From the NCBI GenBank assembly GCA_029262455.1, contig JAJCZJ010000091.1:62001-126000 (forward strand): a stretch of DNA of 64,000 nucleotides. The letters are read 5' to 3'. This DNA is from Deltaproteobacteria bacterium (GTDB taxonomy: Bacteria > Desulfobacterota > Binatia > HRBIN30 > CADEER01). The notes beneath the pieces were generated by a model. That model was given only the letters and a program-made list of their open reading frames with translations, had not been told where the DNA came from and did not search any database. A program made the translations under genes and the position numbers. This document shows positions 7,966-15,796 of this stretch, one piece after another (position 1 is the first letter of the stretch; the number at the start of each line of letters is the position of its first letter).

Positions 7966-8994
7966 TCAGAAAGTGAGTATCTCGCCTCGGTCGACGCGAT
8001 CGAGTAGGTCGCGGATTCTTTGCCAGAGTTCATCTCGTTCCGTCGGGGTCAACCCGAAACGGATGAACGCGGTATCGGTCGGTGGTTCCGCTGATGAAGG
8101 GCGCATCATTCCGTCCGGGCCGGCGACCAGAACCACGATGGAGGCGAGTGCATCGACATCGTCCCTTGTTACTTTGCGCAGCGCTGCAATGGTCTCACTC
8201 GGTATCGCCGGTACGTGGATACGGTCCCAGTTGATGACGAGATAGTTGTGTCGAAGTTCGCCGAACGTAATCCCGTTGTCGATCGAGAAGACACGGCGGT
8301 TGGCGGCGTCGGTTGCGGCGAGAAAGTTGTCGGCGCGCGCATCTTGGTGCTCGACCAGATAGGTCAGTACGTTCAAATTTGCGATGTGATACGCGTACGG
8401 CGGGTCGCGAATAAAACGCTGGGGATCGTAGATCGGCTTGGCGATCTCGAGGTTCTCCAACCACAGGGAGAGCGTTCCGATGACACACTTCGTTCCGCGC
8501 ACGGTCGGTTGTGCCTCACTGTCGATGGCCCGGTATTCGCCGAGGCGCAAACAGCGCGCCGCGGCGGGCGCGACGACGTAGTCTTCGGGCCGCAAAAACC
8601 ATTTTTGAATTTCGAAGGCCGCCATCTCTCGTCGCGGGGTATTGTTCCAACCTTCCGCTGTGTCGGCGGGAGCGGCCTTCCATTTGACTTCGATGCGGCG
8701 CCCGTCGGCGATCAGGTGGGCCCGTGTTGCGCCAGTATTGCCGCCAACCGTTCGTCGGGCGTCGACCAGCTGCAACGAATCCGCCGCGAAGATTTTCTCG
8801 GCTTCCGTGGGGGGCACCGGCCAATTGTTGCCTGCCGGAGGTGGGAGTGGGGCATCTGCTAGGGTTGCCAGCCACCGCGAGGTAGGCTCGTCGGGCTGGC
8901 TGTACCAACAGCCTGAAAAGAGGACGAGGGCGGCGGCGAACGTGGCGAAGGTGGCGAGCTTGGACCGACGCTGCCCGATTGGGGCTCTTCTCAT
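7966..8994 (-). CDS. Lipoprotein with protein-kinase-like (Fam20/HipA-type) motifs, paralogue B
   Basis: A 342-residue paralogue of the protein at 4224-5243. The signal peptide ends at FSGC (Cys29). The same ordered motifs are kept: VKWK (Lys104/106), RREMAAFEIQKW (Glu123), HQDARADN (residues 216-223, keeping H, D and N with kinase spacing) and SIDNGITFGE (DNG 239-241). Conservation of every candidate catalytic position in two divergent copies argues for selection on activity. The start ATG overlaps the stop of the cNMP-binding protein gene by four bases, and the NTT-family transporter gene follows 25 bp downstream, so all are co-transcribed. ATP-dependent phosphorylation in the periplasm is inferred, not shown. 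Confidence 0.7.
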   Translation of the reverse strand: MRRAPIGQRRSKLATFATFAAALVLFSGCWYSQPDEPTSRWLATLADAPLPPPAGNNWPVPPTEAEKIFAADSLQLVDARRTVGGNTGATRAHLIADGRRIEVKWKAAPADTAEGWNNTPRREMAAFEIQKWFLRPEDYVVAPAAARCLRLGEYRAIDSEAQPTVRGTKCVIGTLSLWLENLEIAKPIYDPQRFIRDPPYAYHIANLNVLTYLVEHQDARADNFLAATDAANRRVFSIDNGITFGELRHNYLVINWDRIHVPAIPSETIAALRKVTRDDVDALASIVVLVAGPDGMMRPSSAEPPTDTAFIRFGLTPTERDELWQRIRDLLDRVDRGEILTF

Positions 8995-9932
8995 AGATCC
9001 GTTTCCGCTGCGCTACACGCGATGCGTTCCTGAAGCTCGAGGACATCGCCCGCCAGGATGTTCATCAGATCGATCGCGACATCGGGATCGTCTTCCAGGG
9101 CATCGAAGATATCTTCGACCTGCAGTCGGACCATCGTCACTGATCTTGCGGCGACCACCTCACACCAGCGCGGGCGTTCAGCCAACGCCTCGTTGAGACC
9201 GAGAAGTGCACCTGACCGGACGCGGAAGTCGGGCGAGTTGTTTGGGCGACAGTCCAGGGCTCCGGAAACGACCTGGACGGCGTAGTCGGGCGCATCGCCC
9301 TCGTGCCATAGGACCTCGCCCTTCTTCAAGTCGACGATCTCCGAATCGGCAGCCAGGCTGCCGAGCGTCCGAAGGCGCAGGTGTCGGAACTCGCGAGCTT
9401 CTCGCAAGAAGACGACTCGCTGCCCGAGTTCGCATGCGGGGTTGGGAGTTGTGTCGAACGTCGAAGGGGAGCTGTTGTCATAGACTTTCTCCCAACCGAG
9501 TCGCGCGCGAGCGACCAATTCGGCGTACCCGATCGCCTTCAGTAGGGCCCTCTGGAGCGGGAAACAGTCGTCTTGAGCGGAGAATAGACTTTCGCGCGAG
9601 ACCCTCAGTACGCGGGTCGGACACGTTGCGCGGGCGGTGATGCACGACGGAGGTTGGGCCGCGAGGACGGCAGCCCCGGCGAGGATATCGCCCGCGGCGT
9701 GGCGACGCAGGCAACGTTCGTCGCGCCACTCGTCGATGGCCCCGCTCAAGATGAAGTAAGCGGCGTCGACCGGTGTGCCGCTGGCCAGTACGGTGTCGTT
9801 TGCTTCAAAGGTGAGCTCGCTCGCCTGGGATGCCAACCCCTTGAGCGCCGATGCGGATAAGTCCGAGAAGGCAGTGAAGCGCTTGAGCTGAAGGACCTTA
9901 GCGATGATGGTTTCGGTTGTCCCGTTGGTCAT
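8991..9932 (-). CDS. Protein with two cyclic-nucleotide-binding (CNB) domains and no DNA-binding domain
   Basis: 313 residues. Two CRP/PKA-regulatory-type beta-roll domains can be seen: one about residues 13-120 (FSDLSASALKGLA, then YFILSGAIDEWRDE and HAAGDILAGAAVL), and one about residues 185-305 (LKKGEVLWHEGDAPDYAVQVVSGAL, then SGALLGLNEALAERPRWCEVVA). No helix-turn-helix or enzymatic domain follows. It overlaps both neighbours by four bases, so it is tightly co-translated between the NTT-HEAT transporter and the kinase-like lipoprotein. It may regulate the transporter; CNB domains can also be degenerate and not bind a nucleotide. Confidence 0.8.
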   Translation of the reverse strand: MTNGTTETIIAKVLQLKRFTAFSDLSASALKGLASQASELTFEANDTVLASGTPVDAAYFILSGAIDEWRDERCLRRHAAGDILAGAAVLAAQPPSCITARATCPTRVLRVSRESLFSAQDDCFPLQRALLKAIGYAELVARARLGWEKVYDNSSPSTFDTTPNPACELGQRVVFLREAREFRHLRLRTLGSLAADSEIVDLKKGEVLWHEGDAPDYAVQVVSGALDCRPNNSPDFRVRSGALLGLNEALAERPRWCEVVAARSVTMVRLQVEDIFDALEDDPDVAIDLMNILAGDVLELQERIACSAAETDL

Positions 9933-12643
9933 GCGGTAGCCGCCTTAGGTGCTTCGACTTCGGTGAGAGCCAGGACTGCGATTGATCGGAGGACGGGATC
10001 GCCGTCGGTGGCGAGTTCTTGCCGCAGTCGGTCCAATAGGTCACGCGCGTATTCGCGGGCCTTAGGATCTAGTTCGGTACCGTTTTCGGTGGAGAGGCCG
10101 AGGGCTCGTTGGCTCAAGGGTGGTTCGAAATGATCGACGGCCTTTTCCAGGCGCTCGTCGTCGTCGCCGAAGCTGGTGACGGCGACAATACCGTCTCGTA
10201 GGTCGCCCTCTACAATGTGTGTAAGCATCTCGAGACTGCCTGCCCGTAACTCTCGGTTGTTGGACCGCAGACCGTCGAAGATCGCGTCGAAGCGTTCCCC
10301 TGGGTTGATGATGCGCAGGATGCGAAAAATCCGTTCCAGAGCGGCTTCCTCCTTCTCTGCGAGCAGCGGCAGTAGCAGTTCGGCCACAGTGGATGCTGGC
10401 TGGCCGACAATCGCCCACGCGCGCTGCAACGCGACGCGGTATGAGAGGATCGTAATCGCGCGTTGCAGCGATTCCTCGGCTTCCCTCTGCAGCGGTGCCA
10501 CTTCGATGGGAAGCGTGGGGTTGTCGGCGCGTAGTCGGCCGAGGCCGCGCAGGATCTTGTAACGAACGGAGGAATCGACGTCGCTCTGCAACGCCTCGAC
10601 CAGGATATCCAGCGCGGCCTGATTGCCGAAACGGCTGATCGATCGGGGGATATGCCGTCGGATCGCCTTGTCGACGTCTGGGCGGCGAAATTCCTTTGCC
10701 AGGTACTGCAACGCCTCATCTCCAATCTTGAGGAAGGCTTGTCGAGCGGCAAACCGGGCGTCGCGCGTTGTGAGAAGCGATGTCAGTACCGGCAGTAGCT
10801 CCGGGATTGGCTTGTCTGCAATCGATTCGGCCAACTCGGTGCGCATTTTTCGGTCAGGCGAAGAACTCAAGCGCGACGCGATACGAACTGCCATTGCATC
10901 GGGCAATGACGATACGGCCCGTGCGACCGCCCTCTGTGCTTCGATGTCGTTGCCTTCAATGAATTCGTGCAGACGCTTCGTGCGCGTTTCCTCGCGCGCC
11001 GGTAGGCGCGCGAGCCAGCTGATGATTGCGGTGGCGCGGACGAGGGCTGAGGGGTCGCTGCGAGTCATTTCCTTGAGGCGCTCCTTGGGCGTATCGCAGA
11101 ATTGATGCTGTACGGCGCGCGCCCGTACGTTCTCATCGGCGTGATCGAGAAGGCGCTCGAAGAGTTCTGCCGTATCGGAACGCTCTTCATCGGAAAGGAT
11201 GTCGATCGCTCGTATGACGACAGCGGGGGACGGATGATACAGGATCAGTCCAGGGATCAGGCGTGCGCGTTCGTAGGAGTGCAGAATGTCGAGTGCCGCG
11301 ATGACCTCTTCGTCGCGTTGCGAGCTGAGCGCGGCGATCAACGTTTCGAGTGAATCGAGCTCCAATGTTGGCGCCGAGGTGCTGCCGTCGACGTCGCGAA
11401 GGGTTTCAATCTTGGAACGGAAGCGGTCGACGTAGTGGCCGCGCATGCTCAGGAACCCGGCGATCCAAGCGACGCTCAGCAGTGCAATCGCCATTGCGAT
11501 GAGCGGGGGCGTCGCCCCGAAAGCGAGCGCGGCCATGAGCAACACCGAGGCGATCGCTTGGCCGCCGCGCTGGCCCGCCGCTTCGGCGATGAACTTGGCC
11601 GTCGGTCGTTGCGCCGGGGTCAGCGGCAAGAACAGAATCTCCGTACCGGCGCGGTTGAGCGAGTGCCGGAGCGAGGCATCGGTTCCCTTCATGATGACGA
11701 TCGCCATGAGACCGCCGAAGACGGCCCCACCGGCGGTACCCGCCAGCAAGAGAGGAAAAATCGCACAGGACCTCACCGCACCGATGCGGGCGAGGATGCG
11801 GGGTACGAGTAGAAGCTGAAAGACGAGCGCGACGGTATTGGTGATCCCGTAGAACTTGGCGAAGAAAAGTCCCAGTTCTGGCGCTGCAATATTTTCAGCG
11901 ACTGCCGCCTTAAACAGATAGTCGGTAAGCGTTAACGGTATGGGTGCGAGCGCTGCCATCGAAAGGAGGCGTACGATGTAGGGGTCGCGCCGCGCCTCTG
12001 AGACGAACTCGAAGACCGTTGCGATCGGTGCCTCTTGCTCGGTTGCCGTGGATTCGTTTGGCCGATCGCCGGTGAGCTTCTTGGCGATCGCGGCAGCAAT
12101 GCATAACCCTGCGGCTGCGGCTAATAGAAGGACGCGTGGCTGATAGTGGCTCAGGAGCAGTGCCGCGAGCCAAGAGCCGAGCGCGGCGCCAGCCATTCCT
12201 CCGGCGCCGGCGAAGGCAAATCCGCTTTTGGCGCTCACGACGTCGAGAACGGCCCCGAGACGCAACCAAATTTGCACGACCACGACGGTCGCCAAGACGC
12301 CCGTCCAGACGTAGACGGCAAAAAGGGACGTTGTGCCGGGTCTTTCCGTCGCGAACCACAGGCCGGCCGTGACGCCGGCGCCGAGCAGCAGTGTCACGAT
12401 CAGCGTGCGGTTGCTCGAATTGAACGCACGCATGCGCCGATGAAAGCCCGCCGCCAGGACACAGAGGACGGCGATCGCAAGGTATGCCCAAGGCAGGTCG
12501 GTGGCCGGGAGATCGCGCAAGAAGAGAGCGTCACGCGTTGTTTCGAGCAGTGCATGCGAGGCGACGACCGCGAGCAGCAGCCAGAACCCGGCCCATACGG
12601 CGGCGCGATCATTCCTCGGAATATTTGACAGGGGGCCGCGCAT
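9929..12643 (-). CDS. NTT-like (ADP/ATP translocase-related) transporter with C-terminal HEAT-repeat domain
   Basis: 904 residues. Residues 1 to about 410 form an MFS/NTT-type membrane domain (LLETTRDALFLRD near the N-terminus, LTLTDYLFKAAVAENI in mid-protein, and a late LTPAQRPTAKFIAEAAGQRGGQA segment). About residues 430-900 are soluble alpha-helical HEAT repeats (EEVIAALDILHS, ENVRARAVQHQF, SSVRYKILRGLGRLR). The exchange residues are less well kept than in the 455-residue homologue: the first Lys is Arg and the first acidic site appears missing, so it may carry something else or act as a sensor. First gene of the minus-strand operon; AGGAG precedes the ATG. Confidence 0.8.
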   Translation of the reverse strand: MRGPLSNIPRNDRAAVWAGFWLLLAVVASHALLETTRDALFLRDLPATDLPWAYLAIAVLCVLAAGFHRRMRAFNSSNRTLIVTLLLGAGVTAGLWFATERPGTTSLFAVYVWTGVLATVVVVQIWLRLGAVLDVVSAKSGFAFAGAGGMAGAALGSWLAALLLSHYQPRVLLLAAAAGLCIAAAIAKKLTGDRPNESTATEQEAPIATVFEFVSEARRDPYIVRLLSMAALAPIPLTLTDYLFKAAVAENIAAPELGLFFAKFYGITNTVALVFQLLLVPRILARIGAVRSCAIFPLLLAGTAGGAVFGGLMAIVIMKGTDASLRHSLNRAGTEILFLPLTPAQRPTAKFIAEAAGQRGGQAIASVLLMAALAFGATPPLIAMAIALLSVAWIAGFLSMRGHYVDRFRSKIETLRDVDGSTSAPTLELDSLETLIAALSSQRDEEVIAALDILHSYERARLIPGLILYHPSPAVVIRAIDILSDEERSDTAELFERLLDHADENVRARAVQHQFCDTPKERLKEMTRSDPSALVRATAIISWLARLPAREETRTKRLHEFIEGNDIEAQRAVARAVSSLPDAMAVRIASRLSSSPDRKMRTELAESIADKPIPELLPVLTSLLTTRDARFAARQAFLKIGDEALQYLAKEFRRPDVDKAIRRHIPRSISRFGNQAALDILVEALQSDVDSSVRYKILRGLGRLRADNPTLPIEVAPLQREAEESLQRAITILSYRVALQRAWAIVGQPASTVAELLLPLLAEKEEAALERIFRILRIINPGERFDAIFDGLRSNNRELRAGSLEMLTHIVEGDLRDGIVAVTSFGDDDERLEKAVDHFEPPLSQRALGLSTENGTELDPKAREYARDLLDRLRQELATDGDPVLRSIAVLALTEVEAPKAATA

Positions 12644-12886
12644 CGTACTCCTGACTAACGAGTGGAGAGTTGCATTGCGAACCTTTGCCCGCTCGCAACC
12701 AATCCAAGCCGTTACCGCAAGATAGGAACCAAAGTACTGGACCCTTGCGCCCGGCGACGTGGATCTTGGAATAACCCTTTTAGAGATGAGGTCATTGCAA
12801 TCTTTACATTCTGTGGGTGGCCCGGTCGCAAACCCGTATCTGGCTTGTTGGGGCCCCGTGGCACTAAGGTTGCAGCAGACTGATAA
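12644..12886. promoter_or_regulatory. Divergent intergenic region with sigma-54-like sequences
   Basis: On the plus strand TGGCACTAAGGTTGCA (12859-12874) fits the sigma-54 form TGGCACG-N4-TTGCA with GG and GC exactly ten bases apart. However, transcription would start almost at the ATG at 12887, implying a leaderless mRNA or a downstream start. On the minus strand a weaker GG-N10-GC match lies at 12717-12733, upstream of the NTT-HEAT operon. Neither is proven. Confidence 0.35.
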
Positions 12887-13639
12887 ATGCCTACAACTAC
12901 AATCGTGATCCTACCCCGCCTCTTGAGTTTTATGCTGTCCCTGGCTCTGTTGGTTACTTCGATGCCGAGTTGTCTGTCGGCGCAGGACTCACCCCGATCG
13001 ACGCTCGACCAGTGCGAAGCGGAGACGGCAGCACGCTTGCGGTTCATCGAAGACAGGCTCGAGGACGGGCGAACCAACGCCGACTACTGGTGGAAGGGTT
13101 GGCTCAGTTTTTATGGGTTGGGTGTTATCGTAACCAGCGTCCAGGCTTCACAGGAGGACGACGAGGGTACTCAGGCGAATGACGTGGTCAGTGCCGTCAA
13201 AGCGTTAGGTGGGACGACTCGCTTGTGGTTTTCGCGGCCGAGCGCGCGTTCCGGTGCCGACGAAATGTTGGCCATCCCGGCGGTTTCGCAGCCTGCATGC
13301 AGAGATCGCTTGGCTAAGGGGGAAGCGCTGTTGCGTACGAACGCAGAAGAGGCGAATTCCCGCTACTCGTGGAAGCGACATTTGTTCAACGTAGTCGTGA
13401 ACGTGACCGGTGGATTGATCGTAGCGGAGGGCTTCGACGAGTCTGATCGGGGGTGGACTTCCGCGGCTGTTGGCATTGCTGTCGGCGAAGTGATGACGTT
13501 TAGTCATCCGTGGCGTGGGGCGTCGGACCTTCAGGATTACGAGGATCGGTTTCCGCCGTCCGGTATCCGCACTGAGCCGCGGGTGAGCTGGCACCTTCTG
13601 CCGACTGATTCCGGGGCGAAGGTCCAAGTTCGCTTCTAG
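12887..13639 (+). CDS. Exported protein of unknown function
   Basis: 250 residues, not recognised. The N-terminus is a probable signal peptide (RLLSFMLSLALLVTSMPSCLSA, about residues 11-32; cleavage near SAQD). Two further hydrophobic stretches, WWKGWLSFYGLGVIVTSVQ (about 67) and HLFNVVVNVTGGLIVAEGF (about 165), could be membrane-associated. The pattern of a short exported protein with paired glycine-rich helices recalls some outer-membrane-associated proteins, but no family is claimed. An internal ATG at 12932 is an alternative start. It is divergent from the NTT/kinase-like operon and might belong to the same regulon. Confidence 0.75.
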   Translation: MPTTTIVILPRLLSFMLSLALLVTSMPSCLSAQDSPRSTLDQCEAETAARLRFIEDRLEDGRTNADYWWKGWLSFYGLGVIVTSVQASQEDDEGTQANDVVSAVKALGGTTRLWFSRPSARSGADEMLAIPAVSQPACRDRLAKGEALLRTNAEEANSRYSWKRHLFNVVVNVTGGLIVAEGFDESDRGWTSAAVGIAVGEVMTFSHPWRGASDLQDYEDRFPPSGIRTEPRVSWHLLPTDSGAKVQVRF

Positions 13640-14007
13640 CCCGAATAATTCATGAACTGGAAGTGTTTCCTGTTGAAACCGTTGTGACACAAGGGCTACC
13701 GACGAGTATTCCGAGTTGTGCAGAATCGACACTGGTCAATCTTCGAATCTGGCAGAAGGCTCAACGGAACCGGAATGCTTGAATCTGCGGGCGCTTCCTT
13801 CAATCTTCTGAATTTTCCAGGTTAGCGGTCCGTTGTACGTGGAATAGTCGGGGCTTGCCGGCCAACAGAGCTTGTAGGACTTACAGGAGCAACGGGCGCT
13901 TGGCGTTGGCTAGAGCTTACGGTTCTCTTTCGGCGACCTTCGGCACGACGATTGCTTCTCATCGCGCAGAAGCTAATTCAACTCAGCGCAAGCCGGAGGA
14001 GAAAATC
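13640..14007. other. Intergenic region without recognised gene
   Basis: 368 bases upstream of the 21-codon gene. I see no conserved frame, no repeat matching the other families and no clear hairpin followed by T residues. It must contain the promoter of the small gene. GGAGGAG at 13995-14001 is that gene's ribosome binding site. Confidence 0.5.
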
Positions 14008-14073
14008 ATGCACAGTGTCTTTTATATCGTTGGTGTCGTCGTCGTCGTCCTTTTCATTCTGAGGATGCTCTAA
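14008..14073 (+). CDS. 21-residue single-pass membrane peptide
   Basis: A very short gene supported by a near-perfect Shine-Dalgarno (GGAGGAG, 13995-14001) six bases before the ATG. The peptide begins MHSVFYIVG, continues with a run of Val/Leu/Phe/Ile and ends RML, so almost the whole length is one transmembrane helix. Similar tiny hydrophobic proteins exist in many bacteria, usually without known function. It is monocistronic: the next gene is on the other strand with only 16 bp between the ends. Confidence 0.6.
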   Translation: MHSVFYIVGVVVVVLFILRML

Positions 14074-14089
14074 GTTCAGGGACGGGCTG

Positions 14090-14545
14090 TTAGGCGTACG
14101 TCCAGTTCTTGGTCGGTCCGGTACCTTCGGCCCACTCCATGCATTGGACGTCGAAGTAGATCGGCAACAAGTACTTTACGTAAAACGCGTGCACAGTGAG
14201 ATCTCCTTGCAGGAGATCGTCATACTCCCTGATGGCGATGCGTTTGTCGGCTTCTTGCTGCCGTTTGCACTTTGCCAGCATTTCATCCACCTCGGCTCTG
14301 GTTTCAACAAGAATGCCCAGGTGGTCGAAGCCGGGCGCGCGCATCGCCTTCTCGCCTTGATAGAGCAGTAGAAAAGAGCTGGCGACTTCGTCGGTGGCTA
14401 GCAACAGGTCGGAGTCGTCGAAGATGTTCGGCTCGATCGGCATCCAACCGAAGAGATTTGTGTAGAAGTTGATCAGCTCCGACCGGGTTGGATCGTCCAG
14501 GGTGCCGGGTTCGACGGTTAGCTCCATGTGATTGAAACGGATCAT
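14090..14545 (-). CDS. VOC (glyoxalase-like) superfamily protein
   Basis: 151 residues. The beta-alpha-beta-beta-beta module is visible: MIRFNHMELTVEPG...INFYTNLFGWMPIEPN, then a second half starting FDHLGILVET. Members use paired modules to hold a metal for glyoxalase, dioxygenase or epimerase chemistry; the substrate here is not predictable. An AGGAG lies before the ATG at 14545, and the ATG overlaps the stop of the upstream GST gene by four bases, so both are translated together. The frame is open further upstream, but that start would lie inside the GST gene. Confidence 0.75.
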   Translation of the reverse strand: MIRFNHMELTVEPGTLDDPTRSELINFYTNLFGWMPIEPNIFDDSDLLLATDEVASSFLLLYQGEKAMRAPGFDHLGILVETRAEVDEMLAKCKRQQEADKRIAIREYDDLLQGDLTVHAFYVKYLLPIYFDVQCMEWAEGTGPTKNWTYA

Positions 14546-15294
14546 CGCGTACTCCTGTGGTTGCGGTAGATTGTTCGCACCCAATCCGCACCGGGGTGAT
14601 CGGCCCACTTGGCTAACCAAGTCTCGACGCGAGCAGGACGTGGAATCGGCAGCGCCATTGGTGATCCCTCTGGCATGACCGCGGGAGCGAGTAGGGATGC
14701 TGCAGTGATATCCGCGACGGAGAGACTCTGGGCCACCAGGAACCCTGCGTCGTTGGCTTCTCGTGCGACAAAATCGAGACCATCCTGTGTTCCTTCGATG
14801 CCCTCTTCTATACCGGCGGTTGTGTTGATTCCCATCGACGTCTTCATGATCGCTTTCGTGAGAGGGAACATGGCTCGATAGATCTTTTGTTTTGCTCGGC
14901 TGCGGTCCTCGCTAAACATCGAACATACGTAGTCTGCCTCCTGGGTCAGCACCGAGAAGACGCCGCGTCGTACCATCGGCCCGATCTCGTCGTCGAAGTA
15001 TCGTTGTACCTCGAGCGCGCGCGCGCGTTCGGCCGGATCTTCCGGGTAGATCGATGGATCGGGGAAGCGTCGTTCGAGCTGGTCGATGATAGCCGACGAT
15101 CCGGCAACTACGGCGCTGCCGAACTTCATGATCGGAACCTGCGGCTGACCACTGAGGCGAAGCGTGGTCAGCGCGTGCGGGCCGGGCATCAAGTTGGTTC
15201 GCTTGTGCTCTGGGTTCTTCAGGTCGAGAACCCACCGGACTTTCTCGTTGTAGTGCGAGTAGGGAAATTGGATGAGCTCGATGTTCTCGGACAT
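14542..15294 (-). CDS. Glutathione S-transferase family protein
   Basis: 250 residues. The N-terminal thioredoxin-like domain reads IELIQFPYSHYNEKVRWVLDLK, then QVPIMKFGSAVVAGSSAIIDQLERRFP, with the cis-Pro and the E/S-S/A glutathione-contact motif. An all-helical C-terminal domain follows and includes the SVADITAASLLAP capping motif. Ser or Tyr near residues 13-15 would activate the thiol. The substrate is unknown. Coupling to a VOC-fold protein suggests a small detoxification or thiol-dependent unit. Confidence 0.85.
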   Translation of the reverse strand: MSENIELIQFPYSHYNEKVRWVLDLKNPEHKRTNLMPGPHALTTLRLSGQPQVPIMKFGSAVVAGSSAIIDQLERRFPDPSIYPEDPAERARALEVQRYFDDEIGPMVRRGVFSVLTQEADYVCSMFSEDRSRAKQKIYRAMFPLTKAIMKTSMGINTTAGIEEGIEGTQDGLDFVAREANDAGFLVAQSLSVADITAASLLAPAVMPEGSPMALPIPRPARVETWLAKWADHPGADWVRTIYRNHRSTR

Positions 15295-15335
15295 GGGCGC
15301 TGGAATATCACGAGGCGGCGGTGGGATGAAAATTG

Positions 15336-15783
15336 AACCGCAGATGAACGCGGATAGACGCTGATGGGCTTACGTGAGTCGGGTTTCATCTTGACCACAG
15401 ATGAACACGGATCGAAGGGCTAAGACTGGTGCTGGCTGCGCTCGTTACTGACGTCGGTGCAGGAGCATCGAGTTAAATGGAGGGCTCAAGGCTCCGTCCG
15501 AGCCGCGTAGCGGATCTGGTTTTCTCTGATCGTCTCTGCGCTGTTTCGGTATTGCTCCGGTACGCGCTACGGGTTCCGCTGACCTCGCTGCGCTCGATCG
15601 TCTGACGCGGTCGGAGATCCCAATCTTCGTCGCCGGTGAAAATCTTCGCGTGCTGCGCAGAAACGAGATCTTTGCTACACGGATCTTTGGTTGGGGAGGG
15701 CTTCCGTGGCCAAAACCATCCGTGTCCATCAGCGTTCATGCGTGGCCAAAGTCATCAGCGTTCACCAGCGTTCATCTGCGGTT
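15336..15783. repeat. Dispersed palindromic element, long copy 1
   Basis: The ends are inverted: AACCGCAGATGAACGC at 15336 and the reverse complement ending at 15783. Inside, GCTGCGCTCGTTACTGACGT and a stretch around 15476-15533 (GGAGGGC...GGCTCCGTCCGAGCCGCG...GATCTGGTTTT) closely match the element at 34767-35163. It occupies nearly the whole 15295-15796 spacer. It has no convincing gene, so it is probably a non-coding mobile or REP-like unit. Confidence 0.7.
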
Positions 15784-15796
15784 TAGTCTACTTCGT

